This document shows, piece by piece, positions 1 to 6,880 of a stretch of DNA of 22,003 nucleotides. How positions within the stretch are numbered: position 1 is the stretch's first letter; each line of letters opens with the position of its first letter. The stretch is taken from contig CAYVKY010000024.1 of the NCBI GenBank assembly GCA_964452115.1, forward strand, positions 1 through 22,003, given 5' to 3'. The notes under the pieces are model-generated. The model worked only from the letters and a program-made list of their open reading frames with translations, ran no database searches and was not told the origin of the DNA. The translations under genes and the position numbers were made by a program. This DNA comes from CAYVKY01 sp964452115. GTDB lineage: Bacteria > Bacteroidota > Ignavibacteria > Tepidaquicellales > Tepidaquicellaceae.

Positions 1-2
1 AG

Positions 3-170
3 GGATTTGATAACTTAAATCCTATGCAGCACTATAGCTTTGAAAATTATAATGAACATCCGGATAATTTTCTTTATTTCACCGCCCAAAAGAGGTTGTG
101 TGAAAATTACAAAAAACACCTAAAATTTGTTAATATATTTAAAATAACAATTTTTAATATATTGTTTTAA
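3..170 (+). pseudogene. possible 3' end of a gene entering from the left edge
   Basis: An open frame runs from the window edge to a TAA at 168-170, about 55 residues with no start inside the window. The first 38 or so residues (including NPMQHYSFENYNEH and FLYFTAQKRLCENYKK) have a plausible protein composition. The last 15 are low-complexity Ile/Phe/Asn, encoded by AT-rich DNA that looks intergenic. An 11-bp inverted-repeat arm (97-107) lies inside the frame just where the composition changes, so a gene end may have been replaced by an inserted repeat unit. I do not recognise the family. It could also be a chance open frame. Confidence 0.25.
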
Positions 171-228
171 CAAAAGCGTTCCCACGCTGGAGCATGGGAA
201 CGAGAGGGCTTGGTTGCATTTTCACACA
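97..228. repeat. candidate small repeat unit bounded by an 11-bp inverted repeat
   Basis: TGTGTGAAAAT at 97-107 is the perfect reverse complement of ATTTTCACACA at 218-228, and the 132-bp interval contains the palindrome at 177-202. The interior is AT-rich and non-coding. The size and paired ends resemble a miniature non-autonomous element, but no target-site duplication is evident and no second copy is present in this window, so mobility is inference. Confidence 0.35.
177..202. repeat. GTTCCCACGC-type palindromic repeat
   Basis: CGTTCCCA (177-184) pairs perfectly with TGGGAACG (195-202). Inside a C/A mismatch, GCT (186-188) pairs with AGC (191-193). The resulting 26-bp imperfect palindrome stands out as GC-rich in AT-rich DNA. 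Palindromes built on GTTCCCACGC are familiar intergenic repeats in many unrelated bacteria. A T-tract does not follow directly, so a terminator role is less likely than a dispersed repeat. Confidence 0.6.
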
Positions 229-372
229 GCATCAAAAGGTCTGTGCTATTCTATTATTGATAATTCATATGAAAAGAATATCCCCAGCTGATAATAGCTG
301 TATGATTCTATACAAAGGGCTTTAGGTCTTTCCATCTTTTATTCGTTTTTGCACAGGCTCCTTAGTCAGGAA

Positions 373-407
373 TTTTTTTAATATTTAATAAGTAAATATT
401 AAAAAAA
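373..407. repeat. 15-bp all-AT perfect inverted repeat
   Basis: TTTTTTTAATATTTA (373-387) is the exact reverse complement of TAAATATTAAAAAAA (393-407), separated by a 5-nt loop. The stem contains no G or C, so an RNA hairpin would be weak. It lies 66 nt upstream of glgB. It could be a protein-binding palindrome, a weak bidirectional terminator or an AT-rich promoter element. Nothing in the sequence decides between these. Confidence 0.45.
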
Positions 408-445
408 TGTTAAGGGGTGCTTATTTATTTTTTTAGGGGAAAATT

Positions 446-484
446 ATGATTAAATTATATAATATTTTTAATTATGAAACATAA
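446..484 (+). promoter_or_regulatory. possible 12-codon leader ORF overlapping the glgB start
   Basis: An ATG at 446 sits 5 nt after a good Shine-Dalgarno-like AGGGGA (435-440) and opens a 12-residue frame (MIKLYNIFNYET) that stops at 482-484, overlapping the glgB ATG (474) by 11 nt in another frame. The glgB ATG itself has only AT-rich sequence in front of it. Either the short frame couples ribosomes to glgB, or the purine run is incidental and TATAAT at 458-463 is the -10 of a nearly leaderless transcript. Confidence 0.25.
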
Positions 485-2396
485 AATAGATTTAACGGAT
501 TTCGATTTATATCTGCTCGGAGAAGGAAACCATTTTGAGAGTTATGAAAAGCTCGGAGCAAAAGTGAAAACCATCGGCGGAGTCAGCGGGGTGCAGTTTG
601 CGGTATGGGCTCCGAATGCAGACAGGGTAAGCGTTACGGGAGATTTTAACGGATGGGATGCGGAAGCAAATATACTTGATAATGTGCGGCTGTCGGGCGT
701 TTGGGCAGGATTTATACCGGGTCTGAAGGAAGGCGACTTATATAAGTATGCAATACGCGGAAAACATCAGAAACACATATTTTACAAAACCGACCCGTAT
801 GCATATTGCACCGAACTGAGACCAAAAACCGCCGCTGTGGTTTATGACATTGATAAATATGCATGGGGAGATAAAATCTGGATGGATAAAAGAAAGAAAT
901 GGAATTTTCTGAGTTCGCCTGTCAGCATATATGAAGTACATCTTGGCTCTTGGAAAAAGGATTTCGATAATAAAGATTTTCCGAATCTCTGGGGTTATAA
1001 AAATTACAGGCAGTATGCATACGAGCTTGTAAAATGGGTGAAGGAAAACGGTTACACTCACATAGAACTTCTGCCCGTGATGGAGCATCCGCTGGATGCA
1101 TCCTGGGGCTATCAGGTTGTGAACTATTATGCTCCGACCGCAAGATACGGCAAGCCCGATGATATGATGTTTCTGATTGATTACTGCCACCAGAATAATA
1201 TCGGTGTGATACTGGACTGGGTGCCCGCACACTTTCCGACTGACGATTACGGTCTTGCGAATTTCGATTCGTCTCAGCTTTATTCTTACAAGAATCCGAA
1301 AAAGGGTTATCATAAGGAATGGGGCACATACGTTTTCGATTACGGCAGGTACGAAGTGAAAAACTTTCTGATATCAAATGCACTTTTCTGGCTCGATAAA
1401 TATCACGCAGACGGGCTGAGGGTGGATGCAGTTGCATCAATGCTGTATCTGGACTATTCGAGAAACGAAGGCGAATGGGAACCGAATATTTACGGCGGCA
1501 GGGAAAATCTGGAAGCAATTGCTTTTATAAAAAAATTGAATGAAATCACTCACGAGCGCCATCCGGGAATTCTTATGATTGCGGAAGAATCCACTGCGTT
1601 CACGGGCGTGTCTCATCCGGTATATCTCGGCGGACTCGGATTTGATATGAAATGGAATATGGGCTGGATGAACGATATACTCACATATTTCAGCAAGGAG
1701 CCCGTGCACAGAAAGTTCCATCAGAACCAGATTACATTTTCGCTGTGGTATGCTTTTAATGAAAATTTTATCCTGCCGATCTCTCACGATGAAGTGGTGC
1801 ACGGCAAGCGTTCGCTGATTGAAAAAATGCCCGGTGACACGTGGCAGAAGTTTGCAAACCTAAGGACATTTTTCGGATTTATGTTCGGACATCCGGGAAA
1901 GAAACTGAATTTTATGGGAAATGATATTGCACAGTACAGCGAATGGAATTCCGACAGCCAGACAGACTGGTATCTTCTTGAAAATGAAATGAACGAAAAA
2001 CTGAATAAATTTTTTAGCGATATTCAGCGTTTATATACAAGTGAAAGAGCAATGTACGAACTGGATTTTTACAGTCTCGGATTTCAGTGGGTTGACTTTT
2101 CCGATGCGGATAACAGCATAGTCAGCTTTATACGGCGCAGCCGCGATGAAAAGGAGATACTGCTTTTTACATTCAATTTCACTCCCGTGCCGAGATATAA
2201 CTATCAGCTGGGAGTGCCGTATAAAGGGTATTACAAAGAGATACTCAACAGCGATGCTGAAATTTACGGAGGAGGAGGTATCGGAAACGGTGGCGGAGTT
2301 CAATCAGTTGAGCAGACACGTTTTCTGTGCAAGGATTCGGTGTTTGTTACTTTGCCGCCTCTTGCAGTAAATATTTTTAAACTTGAAAGGACTTAA
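474..2396 (+). CDS. glgB: 1,4-alpha-glucan (glycogen) branching enzyme, GH13
   Basis: This enzyme cuts alpha-1,4-glucan chains and rejoins them as alpha-1,6 branches during cytoplasmic glycogen synthesis. The 640 residues match the usual bacterial length. An N-terminal CBM48-like domain (about 40-130, with FAVWAPNADRVSVTGDFNGW) is followed by a GH13 barrel. The expected catalytic residues are present: the nucleophile D318 in GLRVDAV, the acid/base E371 in MIAEEST and the transition-state Asp D439 in ISHDEVVHGK, with a C-terminal beta domain after about 530. The start at 474 fits the family N-terminus (LTDFDLYLLGEG). It heads an operon: its TAA overlaps the next ATG at 2396 by 1 nt. Branching rather than hydrolysis is favoured by HDEVVHGK and by the neighbouring glucan genes. 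Confidence 0.95.
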   Translation: MKHKIDLTDFDLYLLGEGNHFESYEKLGAKVKTIGGVSGVQFAVWAPNADRVSVTGDFNGWDAEANILDNVRLSGVWAGFIPGLKEGDLYKYAIRGKHQKHIFYKTDPYAYCTELRPKTAAVVYDIDKYAWGDKIWMDKRKKWNFLSSPVSIYEVHLGSWKKDFDNKDFPNLWGYKNYRQYAYELVKWVKENGYTHIELLPVMEHPLDASWGYQVVNYYAPTARYGKPDDMMFLIDYCHQNNIGVILDWVPAHFPTDDYGLANFDSSQLYSYKNPKKGYHKEWGTYVFDYGRYEVKNFLISNALFWLDKYHADGLRVDAVASMLYLDYSRNEGEWEPNIYGGRENLEAIAFIKKLNEITHERHPGILMIAEESTAFTGVSHPVYLGGLGFDMKWNMGWMNDILTYFSKEPVHRKFHQNQITFSLWYAFNENFILPISHDEVVHGKRSLIEKMPGDTWQKFANLRTFFGFMFGHPGKKLNFMGNDIAQYSEWNSDSQTDWYLLENEMNEKLNKFFSDIQRLYTSERAMYELDFYSLGFQWVDFSDADNSIVSFIRRSRDEKEILLFTFNFTPVPRYNYQLGVPYKGYYKEILNSDAEIYGGGGIGNGGGVQSVEQTRFLCKDSVFVTLPPLAVNIFKLERT

Positions 2397-3919
2397 TGAC
2401 AAAAAAGCCAAAACTATATTTATGCATCCACGGACATTTTTATCAGCCTCCGAGGGAAAATCCCTGGACGGGTAAAACACAACTGGAAGAAAGTGCAGCG
2501 CCGTTTCATGACTGGAACGAAAGAATTTTCAACGAGTGCTATAAGCCCAACACGGAAGCAGTGATAGTTGACGATAAGGGCAAGGTGATAAAGCGCGTGA
2601 ATAATTATGAATATTTGAATTTCAATTTCGGTCCGACACTGTTGGAATGGATGAGGGAAATGCATAAAGACACGCTGCAGAAAATTATTGAAGCCGATAA
2701 AACAAGTGCCTACAATCACAGCGGATTCGGAAATGCAATTGCACAGGCGTATAATCACACAATTCTGCCGCTTTCAAACCGTAAGGATAAAGTGACACAG
2801 GTAAAATGGGGACTGAAATATTTTGAACATTTTTTCGGAAGGAAATCGCAGTCAATGTGGCTTCCGGAAACTGCGGCTAATGATGAAACGCTTGAAGTGC
2901 TCATAGATGAAGGAATAAAATACATTATACTTGACCCGTCACAGGCAAGTATGATAAGGAAAACCGGTGAAAAAAACTGGCTGGATGTTTCATCGGGAAA
3001 TATAAATCCGAAAATGCCTTACAGGTATTTTTCGGGGAATAAATATATTGATATCTTCTTTTATGACGGACCGTTGTCAAAGGCACTGGCATTTGAAGAT
3101 GTGGCATATTCATCCGAGAAACTAATGGCACGGATAGAGCAGGCAAAGCTGAAGGACTTCAACCTTCCGCAGCTGATAAGCATTGCAGTTGACGGTGAAA
3201 CCTTCGGTCATCACAAAAAATTCAGTGACCGGACAATTGCTTATCTGCTGACGAAGCTTGCGCATCAGCACGATTTTAAGGTTACTAATTTTTCCGAATA
3301 CCTTGAGCATTATCCGCCGGTTTACGAAGTGATTTTAAAACCGGGAGAATTTGACGAGGGAACATCCTGGAGCTGCCTGCACGGCACATCAAGGTGGAAA
3401 AGTGACTGCGGAGATTCTACAGGCGGAAAGCCGGAATGGAATCAGAAATGGCGCGAACCGCTCAGGAATTCACTTAATATTTTAAATGCAAAACTTGATG
3501 TGATATTTCACGTTTTCGGGAAAAAATATTTTAAAAATCCCGATGATGCACGGAATAATTACATTGATTTGATGCTTAATAAAAACGCCGCATCTGTGAA
3601 AAAATTCTTTGCAAAGAATTCTCCGAAACCGCTTAGCGACAAGGAAATTTCGTTTGCCCTGAACCTGCTCGAAATGCAGAAATATTCGATGCAGATGTTT
3701 ACAAGCTGCGGATGGTTTTTTGCGGATATATCGGGACTTGAATCTCAGCTGGTTATGAAATATGCAAGGCGCGCAATCGAATTTGCTAAGGAAATTACAG
3801 GTATTGACCTCGAATCGGAATTCACGTCTGAACTGAAAAAGGCAAAAAGCAACATCAGGGAATACGGAAACGGAAAAGATTTATACTCAAATATTATCAG
3901 AGAGGAAAAAACTATTTGA
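2396..3919 (+). CDS. GH57 family glycoside hydrolase with partial DUF3536 region
   Basis: A cytoplasmic GH57 alpha-glucan-active enzyme (amylase, glucanotransferase or branching type; the exact reaction cannot be assigned). Family motifs are clear: HGHFYQP at 12-18, the presumed nucleophile E158 in MWLPET, and the presumed acid D266 in AVDGETFGHH. From about 325 the sequence enters a DUF3536-type region (GTSWSCLHGTSRWKSDCG, then FTSCGWFFADISGLES). As I recall, GH57/DUF3536 proteins are usually markedly longer, and this one ends at 507 residues soon after the AKSN block, so it is a short form. The ATG at 2396 has a good AAAGGA site upstream (inside the glgB end), and its TGA overlaps the malQ TTG. 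The context says glycogen metabolism. No signal peptide is seen. Confidence 0.88.
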   Translation: MTKKPKLYLCIHGHFYQPPRENPWTGKTQLEESAAPFHDWNERIFNECYKPNTEAVIVDDKGKVIKRVNNYEYLNFNFGPTLLEWMREMHKDTLQKIIEADKTSAYNHSGFGNAIAQAYNHTILPLSNRKDKVTQVKWGLKYFEHFFGRKSQSMWLPETAANDETLEVLIDEGIKYIILDPSQASMIRKTGEKNWLDVSSGNINPKMPYRYFSGNKYIDIFFYDGPLSKALAFEDVAYSSEKLMARIEQAKLKDFNLPQLISIAVDGETFGHHKKFSDRTIAYLLTKLAHQHDFKVTNFSEYLEHYPPVYEVILKPGEFDEGTSWSCLHGTSRWKSDCGDSTGGKPEWNQKWREPLRNSLNILNAKLDVIFHVFGKKYFKNPDDARNNYIDLMLNKNAASVKKFFAKNSPKPLSDKEISFALNLLEMQKYSMQMFTSCGWFFADISGLESQLVMKYARRAIEFAKEITGIDLESEFTSELKKAKSNIREYGNGKDLYSNIIREEKTI

Positions 3920-5508
3920 CGGCGGAAAAATTACTAAATACAAAAACGGCAAATTTTTGGGAACGCTTTACAACCAAAAGGCGCAGCGGAGCNNNNNNNN
4001 NNNNNNNNNNNNNNNNNNNNNNNNNNNNNNNNNNNNNNNNNNNNNNNNNNNNNNNNNNNNNNNNNNNNNNNNNNNNNNNNNNNNNNNNNNNNAAAGAAGA
4101 CAATAAATACTGGCTTGAAGATTATGTAACATTCAAAGTGCTCAGAAGCCACCATTCGGAAAAACCGTTTCCGGAATGGGAAGAAGAATACAGGGATAAA
4201 AATTCTGATGCGGTTGCGGCTTTCCGTCAATCATATGAAAAGCAGATTGAATTTTTCAGATGGCTTCAGTGGCAGCTGTATGAACAACTTGTGCTTGTAA
4301 GAAAATTTGCAAATGAAAAAGGCGTTTACATCATCGGCGATGTGCCGTTCCTTGTAAGCCGCGACAGCGCAGATGTGTGGGCTCATCCTGAATATTTCCG
4401 CACTGACTATTCATCCGGCGCACCGCCTGATATGTATTTTTCGAAAGGGCAGAGATGGGGAATGCCGCCCTATAACTGGGAGGCAATCGAAAATGACGGT
4501 TATGAATATTTAATCAATAAAATTAAATATGCAGCGAATTTTTATGATATGTTCCGTATTGACCATTTCGTTGGACTTTTCCGTGTGTGGACAATTCACA
4601 ACAGCAAACCGGTGGAGACCGCAGGACTTGAAGGAGAATTTTATCCTTACGATGAAAGCCAATGGGATGCTCACGGCAGAAAAATAATTGATGTGATGCT
4701 CGGTGCTTCGGATATGATGCCGCTTGCGGAGGATTTGGGCGTGGTGCCTGAATGCGCCGTGAAAACGCTTGAAGAGTACGGCATTCCGGGAGTGAACGTT
4801 CAGCGCTGGACTAAAGAAAGAAATACAAAATACGATTTTCTGCCGCCTGAAGAGTATAGAATAAATTCTGTTTCCTGCCTGTCAACTCACGATTCGAGCA
4901 ATATACTTTCGTGGTGGTGCGATGAAGCGGGAACGATTGACCGAGGGCTGTTTGAACGATTATGCGGCTATCAGAATATCACAGGCGAGAGGTATGAAAC
5001 CGTACTCCGAAACCTTTTTGACCTGAGCCACAGGGCTGAGTCAAGGCTTCTGTGGAAAGATGAAATTGATTCGAAAGACAGAGTGCTTTGGGAACTCGGA
5101 CTCAACGAGCACGAGGCATATCAGATATTGATGCAGTATTACGATACATTCAGGGAACGAAATAAATTTGCCGATTATATCGGCGTGGAAAAAGATTACA
5201 TACCTGTAACGCGCGCCGAAGAGGGATTAAGAACAGCGAAGGAACCGGATAGCGAATTTGTACGCCGGTGTCTGCATAAAGCATCATCGGCAAATTCGAT
5301 TTTTTCAATACAATTAATTCACGAGTGGCTGCTGCTGTACGACAGCTACTTCAGATTCAACAAAGAAAAACAATTCAGAATAAATCACCCCGGAACGGTG
5401 AACGGAAACAACTGGCGGTGCGTGATTCCATTCAGCATAGACAATCTGCAGATATTATCCATCAATAAGGTAATTTCGAATATCAATTCCGGCACAGGCA
5501 GGATGTGA
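3916..5508 (+). CDS. malQ: 4-alpha-glucanotransferase (amylomaltase), GH77, interrupted by an assembly gap
   Basis: It transfers alpha-1,4-glucan segments between maltodextrins and remodels or recycles storage glucan. The N-terminal stretch before the gap (FWERFTTKRRSG) and the long part after it (WLEDYVTFKVL, VYIIGDVPFLVS) are typical GH77. The catalytic triad is present, numbered with the nominal gap: nucleophile D216 in FRIDHF, acid/base E272 in LAEDLG, and D326 in STHDSSN. The start is a TTG overlapping the GH57 stop by 4 nt with GAGAGG upstream, and no ATG alternative exists in this frame. The 100 Ns remove residues 26-59 nominally. By family layout the true missing piece, including the first barrel strands, is probably over 100 residues. 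Apparent frame continuity across the Ns is therefore fortuitous. Confidence 0.92.
   Translation: MTAEKLLNTKTANFWERFTTKRRSGXXXXXXXXXXXXXXXXXXXXXXXXXXXXXXXXXXKEDNKYWLEDYVTFKVLRSHHSEKPFPEWEEEYRDKNSDAVAAFRQSYEKQIEFFRWLQWQLYEQLVLVRKFANEKGVYIIGDVPFLVSRDSADVWAHPEYFRTDYSSGAPPDMYFSKGQRWGMPPYNWEAIENDGYEYLINKIKYAANFYDMFRIDHFVGLFRVWTIHNSKPVETAGLEGEFYPYDESQWDAHGRKIIDVMLGASDMMPLAEDLGVVPECAVKTLEEYGIPGVNVQRWTKERNTKYDFLPPEEYRINSVSCLSTHDSSNILSWWCDEAGTIDRGLFERLCGYQNITGERYETVLRNLFDLSHRAESRLLWKDEIDSKDRVLWELGLNEHEAYQILMQYYDTFRERNKFADYIGVEKDYIPVTRAEEGLRTAKEPDSEFVRRCLHKASSANSIFSIQLIHEWLLLYDSYFRFNKEKQFRINHPGTVNGNNWRCVIPFSIDNLQILSINKVISNINSGTGRM
3993..4092. other. assembly gap (100 Ns) inside malQ
   Basis: Exactly 100 consecutive Ns, the usual placeholder for a scaffold gap of unknown size. 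The flanks encode the N-terminal FWERFTTKRRSG and the later KYWLEDYVTF blocks of one GH77 protein, so the join order is supported. The true length is not known and is probably longer than 100 bp. Confidence 0.97.
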
Positions 5509-5534
5509 AATATGAGATATGAAATATGAGATAT
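5507..5534. repeat. 14-bp tandem repeat at the malQ stop
   Basis: GAAATATGAGATAT occurs twice in direct succession (5507-5520 and 5521-5534), followed by a partial third unit (GAAAT). The first copy begins in the last two bases of the malQ TGA, so copy-number change would not alter the protein. Slippage-generated repeats are a likely origin. Confidence 0.85.
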
Positions 5535-5540
5535 GAAATT

Positions 5541-5570
5541 TGTAGAGACAAGGCATGCCTTAACTCTACA
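5541..5570. repeat. palindromic repeat, GTAGAGACAARGC family, copy 1
   Basis: A 30-bp near-palindrome: TGTAGAG (5541-5547) pairs with CTCTACA (5564-5570), and the inner AAGGCA/TGCCTT arms are perfect, with a 2-nt mismatch between the two stems. It lies just after malQ and 27 bp before the IS left end. It shares GTAGAGACAA and the GC-TGC centre with the palindrome at 11925-11950, so the two belong to one intergenic repeat family. It may also act as a terminator hairpin for the glucan operon, though no T-tract follows. Confidence 0.75.
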
Positions 5571-5593
5571 TCTGTCCAAAATAATAAAATAAT

Positions 5594-5596
5594 CAT
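5594..5596. repeat. IS target-site duplication CAT, left copy
   Basis: CAT directly precedes the left TG end of the IS and is repeated directly after its right end at 6906-6908. Three bases can match by chance, but the placement agrees independently with inverted repeats ending in TG. Confidence 0.7.
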
Positions 5597-5621
5597 TGTA
5601 TTGTCCTAAAATAGGTTGACA
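5597..5621 (+). repeat. IS3-family terminal inverted repeat, left in window (downstream end)
   Basis: It begins TGTATTGTCCTAAAAT and ends GGTTGACA. It matches the reverse complement of 6881-6905 at 21 of 25 positions, with mismatches at 3, 6, 16 and 18. It lies 3 bp beyond the orfB stop codon, so it is the 3' end of the element relative to the transposase. Confidence 0.88.
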
Positions 5622-5624
5622 GAT

Positions 5625-6491
5625 TTAAAAAATCCCGTTTTCATAAAACGCGGGTGTATTTTTGTGTACAAAATTAGGAGTCAGATAGTTTAGTGCTTGA
5701 TGAGGCCTGATATTATTATAAAGAAAAACGGCCTCATCAAGCACACTATAAGCCTGTTGTTTAGTTCTCAAGACGCCGTCGAGACAAAATTCTTCTTTAA
5801 TAGTTCTGTTCATGCGCTCAGCTAAAGCATTTTCATATGGATCTGATTGTTCTGTCATACTCATCCGAATATTGTTTTTTTGTGCAAAGTTTACATATTC
5901 CTCGCTGCAGTATTGTGTTCCTCGGTCTGAGTGATGGATAATACTGTGTAATAAATATTCTCTGTTTTCTATTGCCATTTTTAACGCTTTTAATGATTGC
6001 GAAGCCTCCATAGAGTCGCTGATATTGTATCCCATTATTTTTCTGGAAAACAAATCTGTAATTAAAGACAGATAGCAGTTACCTTCTTCTGTCTTGATGT
6101 AAGTGATATCACTTACCCATACCATCTCAGGTAAATTTACCGGATATTGTTTAATTAAGTTAGGGTATTTTCTCATCCAATGATTTGAAAAAGTTGTCCT
6201 TGTGTAATGCCTGCGGGGTTTAATTAGCATACCTTTTTCTCTAATAATATCAAACAGTTTATCCCTGCCGCATTTTATCTTACAGTTGATTAAATCAGGT
6301 TTAATCAATCTGTATAGTTTCTTGGTACCCAGCCTTGGAAGCAGCTTACGCTGGTTACAGGCCAAATGGAACACCTGTTGAGTTATTTGCTGATTCCTCC
6401 GGTTTGATTTTTCCTGTTTATAGTAATTTTGCCGGCTATAGCCAAGCGTCTTGCAAATTTCTTTTACGGTTATTGAGTTTTCCCCTGCTGC
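5625..6491 (-). CDS. IS3 transposase OrfB: DDE catalytic half, frameshift-expressed
   Basis: The integrase-like rve domain cuts and joins the element's DNA ends. The DDE triad is visible, numbered from the GTG at 6374: D89 in VWVSDITYI, D150 in HHSDRGTQY and E186 in ENALAERMNRT. Spacing between the second Asp and the Glu is 35, as expected. An HTH_21-like segment (about 10-65) precedes it. The frame continues upstream of the GTG with sensible protein (ENSITVKEICKTLGYSRQNYYKQ) as far as the slippery A_AAA_AAG at 6491-6497. OrfB is therefore most likely made as the C-terminal part of an OrfAB fusion of about 413 residues by -1 frameshifting. The frame has no internal stop. A separate GTG-initiated OrfB of 249 residues is possible. 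Confidence 0.92.
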   Translation of the reverse strand, partial: AAGENSITVKEICKTLGYSRQNYYKQEKSNRRNQQITQQVFHLACNQRKLLPRLGTKKLYRLIKPDLINCKIKCGRDKLFDIIREKGMLIKPRRHYTRTTFSNHWMRKYPNLIKQYPVNLPEMVWVSDITYIKTEEGNCYLSLITDLFSRKIMGYNISDSMEASQSLKALKMAIENREYLLHSIIHHSDRGTQYCSEEYVNFAQKNNIRMSMTEQSDPYENALAERMNRTIKEEFCLDGVLRTKQQAYSVLDEAVFLYNNIRPHQALNYLTPNFVHKNTPAFYENGIF

Positions 6492-6865
6492 TTTTTTGAA
6501 GCTTCTGACAACAGGGGTAAGTATTTTTTTCTTATTTCTGCTCCCATCGTTTCATCTGCAAGGTCAATAACCCTGTTTAATATGATTTTTTCATTCTCCA
6601 ACTGGCGGATTTTCCGTTGGAGTTCTCTAATTTGTTTTTGTGGTGTACTTCGTTTATTCACAAATTCGGTTTTTGACCAATTTAACGAACCGAATTTTCT
6701 TAACCAATTCAAAACGGTTACATGTCCGGTCATTCCAAATTTTTCTTGGATCTGTTTATAAGAAAATTCGCCCTTTTCAACCTGGCCGACAATCATCAAT
6801 TTAAAGGCCATGCTGAATTTTTTCCGGGGCTTTTTCCCCTGACCTGTGTTGCTTTGTCCTTTCAT
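6470..6865 (-). CDS. IS3 transposase OrfA: DNA-binding half
   Basis: A 131-residue protein with the normal IS3 OrfA arrangement. A basic N-terminus (KKPRKKFSMAFKLMIV) leads into a helix-turn-helix that recognises the element ends (about 17-65, with YKQIQEKFGMTGHVTVLNWL). A leucine-zipper-like coiled coil follows (about 75-105, IRELQRKIRQLENEKIIL), probably for multimerisation. A few codons before its TAA it contains the slippery heptamer that shifts a share of ribosomes into orfB. The ATG at 6865 gives MKGQSN and lies 16 nt inside the right terminal repeat. An ATG 10 nt further upstream is in another frame. Confidence 0.9.
   Translation of the reverse strand: MKGQSNTGQGKKPRKKFSMAFKLMIVGQVEKGEFSYKQIQEKFGMTGHVTVLNWLRKFGSLNWSKTEFVNKRSTPQKQIRELQRKIRQLENEKIILNRVIDLADETMGAEIRKKYLPLLSEASKKQQGKTQ
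6482..6517 (-). promoter_or_regulatory. programmed -1 frameshift site in the transposase mRNA, with hairpin
   Basis: On the minus strand the orfA codons TCA AAA AAG contain A_AAA_AAG (6497-6491), the canonical -1 slippery heptamer of IS3 elements. Slipping leads straight into open orfB sequence. CCCCUGUUG (6517-6509) can pair over 9 positions, one of them G-U, with CAGCAGGGG (6490-6482), which starts right after the slippery G. The heptamer would thus lie in the hairpin loop. The slippery site is certain as sequence; the role of the hairpin is inference. Confidence 0.85.
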
Positions 6866-6880
6866 TTCTTTTCATTTTTG

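Larger units (their letters stand above)
171..473. other. non-coding stretch upstream of glgB
   Basis: No convincing gene is visible on either strand. The region holds the GTTCCCACGC palindrome, a small CAGCT/AGCTG hairpin near 285-300, an all-AT inverted repeat at 373-407, and a purine-rich AGGGGA (435-440) followed by a TATAAT hexamer (458-463) just before the glgB ATG at 474. The glgB promoter must lie here or further left. I could not match the region to a known riboswitch. Confidence 0.5.

Noticed and set aside
177..202. CRISPR repeat or tRNA-like structure
   Set aside because: It is a single palindrome with no spaced copies, and there is no cloverleaf. No CRISPR array, tRNA or rRNA was seen anywhere in the window.
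922..1518. 198-codon minus-strand open frame inside glgB, and several similar ones (738-1313, 1437-1802)
   Set aside because: They lie antisense to a well-supported GH13 gene, and their translations show no recognisable domain and a composition dictated by the sense codons.
5573..5590. TGTCCAAAATAATA resembling the IS left end TGTCCTAAAATAGG 29 bp away
   Set aside because: The match is short and AT-rich, lacks the GTTGACA inner part, and is explained by chance. The true end is fixed by the inverted repeat and CAT duplication.
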